Positions 25,829-32,831 of a stretch of 33,405 nt of DNA are shown piece by piece. The DNA is from JBOFGK01 sp051649085. Lineage in GTDB: Bacteria > Bacillota_I > Bacilli_A > UBA3375. Made by a program: the position numbers and the translations under genes. The stretch covers positions 1 to 33,405 of the forward strand of contig JBOFGK010000037.1 in assembly GCA_051649085.1 (NCBI GenBank), given 5' to 3'. The notes below the pieces were generated by a model. That model did not search any database and was not told the DNA's origin. It saw only the letters and a program-made list of their open reading frames with translations. Numbering within the stretch: position 1 is the stretch's first letter; every line of letters starts with the position of its first letter.

Positions 25829-26304
25829 TTAGAAGGATTATTATAGTTGTATTTTTATTGCTAACGTCTGGAATAATTTTCTCATTCTTTTTCTTAGATT
25901 TGCAAATTGAAAAAATGGGAAATACAAATCGAAATGTTATTGAAATCACAAATGTTTCAAATGATAATGCAGATAAAACATTGAAATTAGCACAGGAAAA
26001 TAGTTTACCACTATATCAATATGTAGCTGATGGACGACAACATACGTTTTATATAATCAATATTGCGGATGGGACAGCAAATGGTTATCGAGATGCGTGG
26101 TCAAAATTGATAAATATTTCTGACGAACAGACATTTAATGCCAATAGTAGTGTAAATTTTGGTCTTGATAAATATTCGATTAATCGTTCAGTGAGTGCTA
26201 TATTAAGTGAGCAATTAAAAACATTTATTTTAGTAAAAGATGAGAATTTAACAGAAGTTGAAAATAAATTAATGGAATCTAAACTTGAATATACTCTTAA
26301 ATAA
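25825..26304 (+). CDS. Small membrane-anchored/secreted protein, unknown
   Basis: This 159-aa protein has one N-terminal hydrophobic segment (about 5-24) and a soluble outward-facing remainder with no cysteines. No family is recognised. It has an excellent AAGGAGG Shine-Dalgarno site and ATGA overlap with the ATPase gene, so it belongs to the transporter operon and may be an accessory, sensor or immunity component. A 78-bp piece of its 3' end (26193-26270) is found again, decayed, at 27143-27220. Confidence 0.7.
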   Translation: MIRRIIIVVFLLLTSGIIFSFFFLDLQIEKMGNTNRNVIEITNVSNDNADKTLKLAQENSLPLYQYVADGRQHTFYIINIADGTANGYRDAWSKLINISDEQTFNANSSVNFGLDKYSINRSVSAILSEQLKTFILVKDENLTEVENKLMESKLEYTLK

Positions 26305-26336
26305 TAGAGGAATACAAATAAATAATATAAGAAATC

Positions 26337-26370
26337 AAACGACTTATCCGATTTGGGTAGGTTGTTTTCT
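26337..26370 (+). terminator. Terminator of first transporter operon (wobble-rich hairpin)
   Basis: GACTTATCC (26341-26349) pairs with GGGTAGGTT (26355-26363) largely through G-U pairs replacing the A-U/G-C pairs of the sister hairpins; CAAAC/GTTTT extends the stem. Pairing is kept although sequence has drifted. Confidence 0.75.
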
Positions 26371-26378
26371 TAATAAGC

Positions 26379-26407
26379 TTGACAAACTCATGAGAAAACA
26401 TTATAAT
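26379..26407 (+). promoter_or_regulatory. Consensus sigma-A promoter of the Nudix gene
   Basis: Perfect TTGACA (26379-26384), 17-bp spacer and perfect TATAAT (26402-26407). It is part of duplicated cassette A. Confidence 0.95.
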
Positions 26408-26461
26408 ATTATTAATTTGAAAAGATATTATGAAAAAGAGCATTTTTTTGATAGGAGTAGG

Positions 26462-27118
26462 ATGAAAAAAACTCAAATAAAGGAAACATTTGGACCAACA
26501 ATATCAACAAAAATTGATAGTGAAAAAGAAAAAATCAAGTTTTTCAATAGTAATTTTAATTTATTGGGAATTGATAATCGCTCTACGATACATGAAAAAG
26601 GTGAATGGCATGAAACGGTACATTTATACATATTTAGTGAAGAATATATACTTTTACAAAAACGTTCTGGCTTCAAAAAGGATTTTCCAGGTCTTTATGA
26701 TATTTCAGTTGCAGGACATATCATATTTAATGAGGACACATATCAAAGTCTTGAGAGAGAAATTTCAGAAGAACTGGGACTACCTATAAAGGAAATTATC
26801 AGATCATTAAAATACATAGGAATTATTAAGGATGAAATTAATGATAAATATCTAGACAAAGAATTTGCAAATGTTTATTTTGCAGAAATTGTTAATAATA
26901 GAATTAAAGATATAACGTTTGATAAAGATGAAATAGATAAGTATGTCTTTGTAAAGACAAATGACTTCGTAAATATGTTTGAGAGAAAAACACCAGTCAA
27001 TGTATATAATCTTGAACGTAATAGTTCAGAAATAAGTATTTCGATTGAAAATTTTTTACCACACGAAAAAAAATATATGCAGAAGATAATAAATGAAATT
27101 AAAAGTAAACGAATCTAG
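26462..27118 (+). CDS. Nudix hydrolase
   Basis: This 218-aa protein contains a perfect Nudix box, G(X5)E(X7)REISEELGL (residues 85-107), for Mg2+-dependent hydrolysis of nucleoside-diphosphate-linked compounds. The preceding HETVHLYIF and LLQKRS...FPGLYDISVAGH resemble the YfcD/IPP-isomerase-like Nudix group. The start at ATG 26462 is chosen because the promoter at 26379-26407 puts the transcription start near 26414, downstream of an earlier in-frame ATG (26285), and because AGGAG precedes it. The substrate is unknown. Inside a transporter island it may be cargo carried along rather than a partner. Confidence 0.9.
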   Translation: MKKTQIKETFGPTISTKIDSEKEKIKFFNSNFNLLGIDNRSTIHEKGEWHETVHLYIFSEEYILLQKRSGFKKDFPGLYDISVAGHIIFNEDTYQSLEREISEELGLPIKEIIRSLKYIGIIKDEINDKYLDKEFANVYFAEIVNNRIKDITFDKDEIDKYVFVKTNDFVNMFERKTPVNVYNLERNSSEISISIENFLPHEKKYMQKIINEIKSKRI

Positions 27119-27142
27119 TATCAAGCTATTTTCATTATAATC

Positions 27143-27303
27143 GAGTGCTGTCTTAAGTGAGCAATTAAAAACATTTATTTTAGTAAAAGATGTGAATTTA
27201 ACAGAAGTTGAAAATAAATTTTACAGTTAATAATGGTTAAATTGTAACATTGCTTGGATCAAATGGTGCTGGAAAAACGTCAATTATTCAAATTAATCAA
27301 TAA
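27143..27303 (+). pseudogene. Chimeric pseudogene fragment
   Basis: Bases 27143-27220 match 26193-26270 (3' part of the 159-aa gene) with about three differences. At 27223-27292 the sequence switches to a copy of 30461-30530, the Walker A region of the ABC-2 ATPase gene, with about six differences (LLGSNGAGKTSII instead of LLGPNGAGKTTII). The ATPase part carries in-frame stops at 27238 and 27301. The junction is 2 nt wide. It is non-functional and marks a recombination between two genes now about 4 kb apart. The rest of the gap to 27408 shows nothing assignable. Confidence 0.92.
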
Positions 27304-27408
27304 ATATGTAATTAATATGTAGATTTTTGTTTAATATATGGTGAATTTAAACTTTATCGTAATTTTATGGAAAAATAAGAGCTTTTCGTCAAAAAAGCGA
27401 CAGAGAGT

Positions 27409-27437
27409 TTAAAAAAAAATGTACTTTATGCTATAAT
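27409..27437 (+). promoter_or_regulatory. Promoter of the small protein/fused transporter unit
   Basis: TTAAAA (27409-27414), 17-bp spacer and TATAAT (27432-27437) with TG extended -10. Confidence 0.7.
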
Positions 27438-27521
27438 ATTTGAAGTGATAAAAATATTGAACAACTAACAATATTTGAAATTAAATATGCTATTGAAAAA
27501 TCCTATATTGGGAGGAAAGCG

Positions 27522-28010
27522 ATGAAAATATTAAGTAAGCAAAGTTTGTTTGAAAAAAATTCTGTGAAAAAGCAAATCACTTTGCTTTTCGTTTTCCTTG
27601 TATTACTAAATAGCATATGTAGTAGAGATGCAAGCAATTCTTCTATAATTAATAGTAATCAATTTGTTGCATCAACAATAAGTATTGAAGAAATGAGTTT
27701 GGATGAAGAACCTATAATTGATGCAAGCCAAGTAGCAACTGTTAGTTCTTTAATACAAAATAAAAGTGTTGATTCGTCTGCTGATGTAACGATTCAATTT
27801 AATGATACAACTAAACATTTAGAATTAAAAGTTAGTTCTAAAAAAATAGAATTTTTCAATAGTAATCAGTCTATTTTTTTTCTGGAAATAGTAATTATAG
27901 GAAGTATGCTAGTAATTGCGATGATTTTCTGTACAAGAATCCCTTTCAATACTGCTTACCATTCGTTTATTGTTTGTGACTTTGAAGATGCGAACATCAT
28001 ACCGCCCTAG
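27522..28010 (+). CDS. Small two-segment membrane protein, unknown
   Basis: This 162-aa protein has a basic N-terminus, a hydrophobic segment (about 18-34), an acidic Ser/Asn-rich extracytoplasmic stretch (about 36-117) and a second hydrophobic segment (about 117-140), then a short tail ending in NIIPP. NSIC near residue 33 is not a proper lipobox. No family is recognised. It has a strong GGGAGG Shine-Dalgarno site. It lies 53 nt upstream of the fused ATPase-permease and shares its promoter, so it may be an accessory protein, sensor or substrate-related component of that transporter. Confidence 0.65.
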   Translation: MKILSKQSLFEKNSVKKQITLLFVFLVLLNSICSRDASNSSIINSNQFVASTISIEEMSLDEEPIIDASQVATVSSLIQNKSVDSSADVTIQFNDTTKHLELKVSSKKIEFFNSNQSIFFLEIVIIGSMLVIAMIFCTRIPFNTAYHSFIVCDFEDANIIPP

Positions 28011-28013
28011 GAA

Positions 28014-28057
28014 TTTCTCTAGAAAAATTAAAGATAAAATAAATTTAACTAGAGGAG
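28014..28057 (+). promoter_or_regulatory. Hairpin that can sequester the Shine-Dalgarno site of the fused transporter
   Basis: TTTCTCTAG (28014-28022) pairs with CTAGAGGAG (28049-28057) by 7 Watson-Crick and 2 G-U pairs, burying the AGGAG Shine-Dalgarno site of the gene at 28064. The 26-nt loop is AT-rich. It suggests translational control or coupling with the preceding gene. Confidence 0.5.
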
Positions 28058-28063
28058 AAAATA

Positions 28064-30202
28064 ATGCAACTTCAAATAAAAAATATAACAAAAAAACTTG
28101 AAAATCAAGTTATACTTAATGGTGTATCAATCAAATTTGAAAAAGGAATAAACTTTATTATTGGTCCAAGTGGAAGTGGGAAAAGTACGTTACTTAGAAT
28201 TCTTACAGGAATCGATCAGGATTTTGTTGGGGAGGTTTTAACTGACTTACATCAACAAGCAAAAATTGGAAGTTTATTTGGACATATTTGGCAAGAAGCA
28301 AATTTACTTGAAAAAGCAACGGTTTTCGAAAATATTATGTTAGTTGAGCTTTTAAAAGAACAACCAGATCCACAAAATATTGTACAAGTCCTTAGAGATT
28401 TAAAAATCTATTCTCTAAGAGATAAAAAAATATCGGAGCTATCAGGGGGACAAAAACAACGAGTAGTAATTGCAAGAGAACTTTGTAAAAATCCTTCGAT
28501 AATTGTTGCAGATGAGCCAACAAGTGCACTTGATAAAGAAAGTGCAAAAACAATCATGAAAATTTTGCGTGAGCTTTCGAAAACAAAAATAGTAATTGTA
28601 GTTACTCATGATGAAAAATTGATAGAAAATAAGGATACAGTTTTTGAAATTAACAAAGGTGAATTAAATTTTCGAAAAAATGCCGTAAGCACAAGTAAAG
28701 TTGAACTGAAAAGAGACTTAAGGAAGTTTGAAGTTGGGAAAAAACTAAAATTTATTGGTTTTTCGCAAGTATTTAAAGCATCTAAAATTCATTTTAAAAT
28801 CCAAAAACTAGCAACTTTGATTTTAATTTCGACCATTATAATGGTGAGTGTTTTTGGGGCAATGGTTGTTTCTGGAACAATTAGTAATACAAATGAGACT
28901 GCATATCAAAAGCTATTTGATTCGTATGGTGATTCAATCTTAAATTTACGTTTATATACACCTGAAAATAATGATGCTGGTATTCAAGAACTTGCAGAAA
29001 AATACGCTAATGATCCGCGTGTTGAAGGAATGTATACTCCATTAAGCTTTTTCAAAAGTAAAGCGTTATCAGAAGAAAGTTTAAAGTTATATCGCCAAGG
29101 TATTGCTCCAAAAACACTAGAAGAAGCAATTATGCGACAAGATGGTGAAGTAAAGATCGGTTTTGAAGGAAAAACTAAGACCATTACTCCTATTTATTTA
29201 AAAGATTTTTCGAGATTGAAAGCTGGAACATATCCAAAAGATGGAGAAGTTCTCGTGTCTGAAGATTTTGCTAAAGAAATGGGGTTAACAAATGAGCAAA
29301 TAATTGGTAAAGAACTAACATTTGCAGGAAGTGTTGTCCGAAGATCTAAACAAGCTGAAACAATCACATCTGATAATGCAAACTCTGATGCAGTTGATGC
29401 AGCAAATGAGCAATACGTCGATTATGGAATTGATATAAAAGATTTCAAACTAAAAGTTTCAGGCGTGTTTGAAGTTGAAAAAGATGAAGAATTCAAACGT
29501 AATTATGAAAACGCATCAGTAAATGTAAATGGTGAAGAAGTTGCAAAGCCAATTCCAGATAAAATTTTAGGTGCATTCTTCGTATCAAATAGTACAGCCC
29601 AAAAACTTAGTCAAACTGAAGATGCTGATGCAAAGTATTGGTTGACAATGAAAGCTAAAACACCAGTTGATGCTCAGTCTTTAAAGGAGTCTTTGGAAGA
29701 AGATGGTTTAAATTCGGTTAAAGAAGCAGATGGAACAGTTATTAATAAAGGAATATTAGGTGTAAGTTTCTTAGGTGACTTTACAAAACTAAATGATTTA
29801 TTAAATTTAAAAGCTAAATCTTCACTTTTTTCGAAAATTCTTGCTACAGTACTATTCTTTATTACATTTGTGGTTTTTGTAGCAGTCGCACTTTTCACAG
29901 TTAATAATCAAAAACATAATTCAATTACTTTTAAACTAAATGGATATTCACCGATCTTTGGTAAGTTTTTGAAAGTAAATGCGTTGATATTATTTGTGCT
30001 TACGATAATATGTTATGTTGTAATTTCACCGCTTTTATCAGTTTTGACTATGAGTTTATTTGGAATTAGTTTACTTACAATGAATAGTATTGGAATAGTG
30101 ACTGGTATATGTGCATTAATGATTGTAGTCAATTTACTAATTGAAACTTCGATCAACAAACGCGTAAATACGATTAAGATTTTGCAAAAATTAAATAAAT
30201 AA
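28064..30202 (+). CDS. Fused ABC ATPase-FtsX permease (MacB-like)
   Basis: This 712-aa protein begins with an ABC ATPase: P-loop GPSGSGKST (residues 34-42), signature ELSGGQKQRVVIARELC, Walker B IIVADEPTSALD and VTHD. A linker follows, then an FtsX-type permease: TM at about 247-271, a large extracytoplasmic domain (about 275-585) and three more TMs (about 590-615, 635-665 and 670-695). Each polypeptide thus carries one ATPase and one permease domain, and a homodimer would form the transporter. Relatives act in antimicrobial-peptide or bacteriocin efflux, lipoprotein handling or peptide signalling; the substrate is not evident. A small protein precedes it and a terminator follows. Confidence 0.88.
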   Translation: MQLQIKNITKKLENQVILNGVSIKFEKGINFIIGPSGSGKSTLLRILTGIDQDFVGEVLTDLHQQAKIGSLFGHIWQEANLLEKATVFENIMLVELLKEQPDPQNIVQVLRDLKIYSLRDKKISELSGGQKQRVVIARELCKNPSIIVADEPTSALDKESAKTIMKILRELSKTKIVIVVTHDEKLIENKDTVFEINKGELNFRKNAVSTSKVELKRDLRKFEVGKKLKFIGFSQVFKASKIHFKIQKLATLILISTIIMVSVFGAMVVSGTISNTNETAYQKLFDSYGDSILNLRLYTPENNDAGIQELAEKYANDPRVEGMYTPLSFFKSKALSEESLKLYRQGIAPKTLEEAIMRQDGEVKIGFEGKTKTITPIYLKDFSRLKAGTYPKDGEVLVSEDFAKEMGLTNEQIIGKELTFAGSVVRRSKQAETITSDNANSDAVDAANEQYVDYGIDIKDFKLKVSGVFEVEKDEEFKRNYENASVNVNGEEVAKPIPDKILGAFFVSNSTAQKLSQTEDADAKYWLTMKAKTPVDAQSLKESLEEDGLNSVKEADGTVINKGILGVSFLGDFTKLNDLLNLKAKSSLFSKILATVLFFITFVVFVAVALFTVNNQKHNSITFKLNGYSPIFGKFLKVNALILFVLTIICYVVISPLLSVLTMSLFGISLLTMNSIGIVTGICALMIVVNLLIETSINKRVNTIKILQKLNK

Positions 30203-30214
30203 TAGAAATTAAGC

Positions 30215-30245
30215 CACTTATTCGATTCTGAATAAGTGTTTTTCT
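30215..30245 (+). terminator. Terminator after fused transporter
   Basis: Perfect 9-bp stem CACTTATTC / GAATAAGTG, loop GATTCT, followed by TTTTTC. Confidence 0.92.
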
Positions 30246-30253
30246 TAATAAGC

Positions 30254-30282
30254 TTGACAAACTCACAAGAAACCATTATAAT
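30254..30282 (+). promoter_or_regulatory. Consensus sigma-A promoter of the ABC-2 operon
   Basis: Perfect TTGACA (30254-30259), 17-bp spacer and perfect TATAAT (30277-30282), in cassette B. Confidence 0.95.
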
Positions 30283-30335
30283 ATCAATAACTTAAAAATA
30301 TAATTATGGGGAAAAACAGTTTTGATAAGGGTGTG

Positions 30336-30377
30336 ATGAAAAAATGGAACGTGATGTTTTTGGGAAGAAGTTACTAA
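30336..30377 (+). CDS. Putative 13-aa leader peptide coupled to the ABC-2 ATPase
   Basis: ATG 30336 has AAGGGTG upstream at the position where cassette A has the Nudix Shine-Dalgarno site and start. It encodes MKKWNVMFLGRSY and stops at TAA 30375-30377, whose last base begins ATG 30377 of the ATPase (TAATG), the same coupling seen at mutL-miaA and addB-addA. It may be a real leader peptide, or just the leftover start of the cassette that delivers ribosomes to the ATPase. Confidence 0.45.
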   Translation: MKKWNVMFLGRSY

Positions 30378-31135
30378 TGGCTAAAATTGAAATTAATAAT
30401 TTGACAAAAGTATTTGAAAATAAAAATAGAGCTTTTAGAGCGGTTGAAGAAATAAACTTCACAGTTAATAGTGGTGAAATTGTAACATTGCTTGGACCAA
30501 ATGGCGCTGGAAAAACGACAATTATTAAAATGATTGTTGGAATTTTGACACCAACAAGCGGAGAAATAATTATAAATAATTCAGCTGCTCAACAAAGTAA
30601 GCAATTTGGAATCGCATTTGGAGGAGATCAAGGATTTTATAATCAAGCTTCAGCTTTAGAAAATTTACAGTTTTTCGCCAAATTAGCAAAAATTGACAAA
30701 CAAGAACTTAAAAAACAAATACCTGATGTTTTAAAGCAAGTTGACTTATTTGATAATCGTCATCAAATGGTTGGTGAATTTTCTCGTGGAATGAAACAAA
30801 GACTTCATCTAGCAAGAGCGCTACTTGGTGAGCCGGATATCTTACTTTTAGATGAACCAACAATTGGATTAGATCTTGAAATTGCTCATCAAATAAGAGA
30901 AATTATTTTAAAATTAAAGTCAAAAGAAAAATGTATTTTACTAACAAGTCATGTTTTAAATGATATTGAAACATTGTCTGATAAGATAATTTTACTTGGA
31001 AATGGAAAAATTAAATTTATTGGTTCGATTGCGGAAGTGATCGCTTTTATTAGTGAAGAACTTAGAATGAAATTTGATGATTTAGAAAGTGCATATATTG
31101 CTTATAGCAGTATTTTACAACGCAAAAATGACTAA
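30377..31135 (+). CDS. ABC-2-type transporter ATPase
   Basis: This 252-aa ATPase has P-loop GPNGAGKTT (residues 40-48), signature EFSRGMKQRLHLARALL, Walker B ILLLDEPTIGLD and switch TSHV: the NodI/CcmA/DrrA-type family that pairs with ABC-2 permeases. The start at MAKIEINNLTKVF is preferred because it matches the usual domain start and is coupled to the leader frame; an in-frame ATG at 30344 would add 11 residues but has poor Shine-Dalgarno spacing. A decayed copy of its Walker A region lies at 27223-27292. The next gene starts 8 nt before its stop. Confidence 0.9.
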   Translation: MAKIEINNLTKVFENKNRAFRAVEEINFTVNSGEIVTLLGPNGAGKTTIIKMIVGILTPTSGEIIINNSAAQQSKQFGIAFGGDQGFYNQASALENLQFFAKLAKIDKQELKKQIPDVLKQVDLFDNRHQMVGEFSRGMKQRLHLARALLGEPDILLLDEPTIGLDLEIAHQIREIILKLKSKEKCILLTSHVLNDIETLSDKIILLGNGKIKFIGSIAEVIAFISEELRMKFDDLESAYIAYSSILQRKND

Positions 31136-31817
31136 TGTTTTAGGAGTGATTAATTTTCATTTTCACCAATACATTAGAAATAATTATTTTTTGACTTTAA
31201 TTTTTTCCACAACAATTTCATTTTTTCTGATTGAATATTTAATTGCATATAATCAAAATGAATTATTAAATTCAAATGTTTGGCTTCGTGCAGGAATTTT
31301 TGGCTTATGGAATTCGACGATTACTTCAGCTGGAATAATTAATTTTCAAAGATTTCAAGGAACACTAATTTATTTAATAAATAACAAAATAAGTGATCGT
31401 CTATCATTTATTTGTTTAATTATACCTTCGAGTTTGTTTGGGGCAATTGCTTTTGTAATTTCACTTGTTTGTTATGCAATTTTTACTTTTAAATTTCCAA
31501 CTATAACTTTTACTCAGTTTATTACAATTTTTTGCTTAGTACTTTCTTGCATGATTATTTCGTTTTTTCTTGCACAAATTTTCATTCTAACTAAAAATGG
31601 AATTGTCTATGAACCTTTAATTGCTATTCCTCTGTTACTTGTCAGTGGTTTCTTTTCATATGCTCCCAGTATTGATAGAGTTCTGCTGATTTTTGATTGG
31701 CTTATTCCAATTGCAGCGCCAATTAAATATTTGTTAAATACTAGAACAGATTTTTTTCTTCCTTGGATTTGTAGTAGTATGCTTTGGTTGTTGTTTAGTT
31801 ATGTATTGAGTAGTTAA
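31128..31817 (+). CDS. ABC-2-type permease subunit 1
   Basis: This 229-aa, very hydrophobic protein has about six membrane segments and a short N-terminal cytoplasmic part (VINFHFHQYIRNNYFL) typical of ABC-2 permeases. ATG 31128 overlaps the ATPase stop by 8 nt; no clear Shine-Dalgarno site, so translation is probably by coupling. With the next gene it would form a heterodimeric channel for the ATPase. The substrate is unknown; drug, bacteriocin or lipid export are typical for the family. Confidence 0.8.
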   Translation: MTNVLGVINFHFHQYIRNNYFLTLIFSTTISFFLIEYLIAYNQNELLNSNVWLRAGIFGLWNSTITSAGIINFQRFQGTLIYLINNKISDRLSFICLIIPSSLFGAIAFVISLVCYAIFTFKFPTITFTQFITIFCLVLSCMIISFFLAQIFILTKNGIVYEPLIAIPLLLVSGFFSYAPSIDRVLLIFDWLIPIAAPIKYLLNTRTDFFLPWICSSMLWLLFSYVLSS

Positions 31818-31861
31818 ATTTTGAAAAAGGTTAGAATTGATGGAACTTTGGAGGTTATTTA

Positions 31862-32566
31862 ATGAAAATAATTTTCTCAACAATGCCAATTATGGCGAAT
31901 AACAAAACAAAATTCATTTATTTTATTATTCTTCCGATCTGTAATATCCTGTTAATAACTTTTTTACAAGCGCAATATTCAAATGAATTTTCATTTAAAG
32001 TAGCATATGCAACTGTTGTAATAACAGCTGCAGTTCAAGCAGCAAATGCAATATCTTCATCTTTTATTTATGAAAAAAATCAAAAAATTTCACAAGAAAT
32101 AGCAGCTTTAAAACCACTTTCAAACTATTTTTGGCTTGTTAAAATTCAATGTGCAATTGTGATTGCATATTCAATTATTTTGATTAATTATATAATTTTA
32201 TACATTGTAAGTGGATTTGATTTAATTGTAATTAATGCACTTTTTTATTCACCTCTATTTATTTTTTCAGGAATTGTTCTTGGCTTTTTCACAACAACAT
32301 TATCAATAAATGCAAGAAATCCATATTTTTGGCCAAATATTTTATATGTGTTCATGTTTGTCTTTTCGGGTGTACTGGTTGAATATGATAAATACCCGAT
32401 TACTTTGAAATGGTTGTGTTATATTTTCCCGTTCTCTCATACAGTCAAATCTTTTTATTTAGAAGAAATAAACTATCTTTGGATATATGATTTTGTTCTT
32501 TCAAGTACTATTTTGATTTTATTAGTAGTGTTATATAGAATTGGAAAAATCACTTTAAACGATTAA
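31862..32566 (+). CDS. ABC-2-type permease subunit 2
   Basis: This 234-aa protein has about six hydrophobic segments and begins MKIIFSTMPIMANNKTKFIY, with good GGAGG 8 nt upstream. The membrane layout and the conserved proline/glycine-rich fifth segment (YPITLKWLCYIFPFSHTVKS) are typical of ABC-2 permeases. It lies 44 nt after subunit 1. A weak CGTAA/TTACG hairpin follows but is not a convincing terminator. Confidence 0.82.
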   Translation: MKIIFSTMPIMANNKTKFIYFIILPICNILLITFLQAQYSNEFSFKVAYATVVITAAVQAANAISSSFIYEKNQKISQEIAALKPLSNYFWLVKIQCAIVIAYSIILINYIILYIVSGFDLIVINALFYSPLFIFSGIVLGFFTTTLSINARNPYFWPNILYVFMFVFSGVLVEYDKYPITLKWLCYIFPFSHTVKSFYLEEINYLWIYDFVLSSTILILLVVLYRIGKITLND

Positions 32567-32663
32567 AACGTAATAGTTATTTTTACGACTTCTTAGTGTG
32601 AGGATAATTTTACGTAAAAACGTTAACGGGAGGCGAAATGTATGATATTATTTACTTATAAAT

Positions 32664-32831
32664 ATGAGGACTGAGAAGAAGTGTTTAGTGAAAATAGTGA
32701 AAAAAGTATATCCATATAAGGAAAATATGAAATTATTTGTAAAATATGTTGTAATGAGGGTAAGTTTTTTTACTAATTCTTCAACAATACTGGGATGGAA
32801 TTATAAAGCTTGCAATGGGGGAAACAAATGA
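32664..32831 (+). pseudogene. Small 55-codon frame, possibly a frameshifted zinc-ribbon protein
   Basis: ATG 32664 opens 55 codons ending FFTNSSTILGWNYKACNGG and NK, with TGA overlapping the next ATG (ATGA). In the -1 direction another frame (32720-32776) reads GKYEIICKICCNEGKFF, a CxxC pattern. A single frameshift at the T7 run (32765-32771) would join the two as EIICKICCNEGKFF-TNSSTILGWNYKAC, like a small zinc ribbon. No good Shine-Dalgarno site precedes ATG 32664. A 7-codon frame at 32638 (MYDIIYL) has a strong GGGAGG site. The rest of this gap holds nothing further that I can name. Confidence 0.35.

Larger units (their letters stand above)
26325..26470 (+). repeat. Terminator-promoter-leader cassette, copy A
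   Basis: About 145 bp homologous to 30203-30344. The order is the same: hairpin (ACTTATCC... type), TTTTCTTAATAAGCTTGACA, CATTATAATAT, an AT-rich leader, GATA plus purine-rich Shine-Dalgarno site, then ATGAAAAAA. The long exact stretch around CTTAATAAGCTTGACAAACT makes common descent secure. Confidence 0.9.
30203..30344 (+). repeat. Terminator-promoter-leader cassette, copy B
   Basis: Second copy of the cassette at 26325-26470, aligned from the hairpin through TTGACA, TATAAT and the Shine-Dalgarno site to ATGAAAAAA. Here the cassette start codon opens a 13-codon frame rather than the main gene. Confidence 0.9.

Noticed and set aside
26285..26461. N-terminal extension of the Nudix protein from ATG 26285
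   Set aside because: The extension spans the terminator and the consensus promoter of the cassette; it is an accidental open frame.
27522..28010. The 162-aa protein as a lipoprotein
   Set aside because: The Cys after the hydrophobic segment is preceded by NSI, which does not satisfy the lipobox requirement for a small residue at -1.
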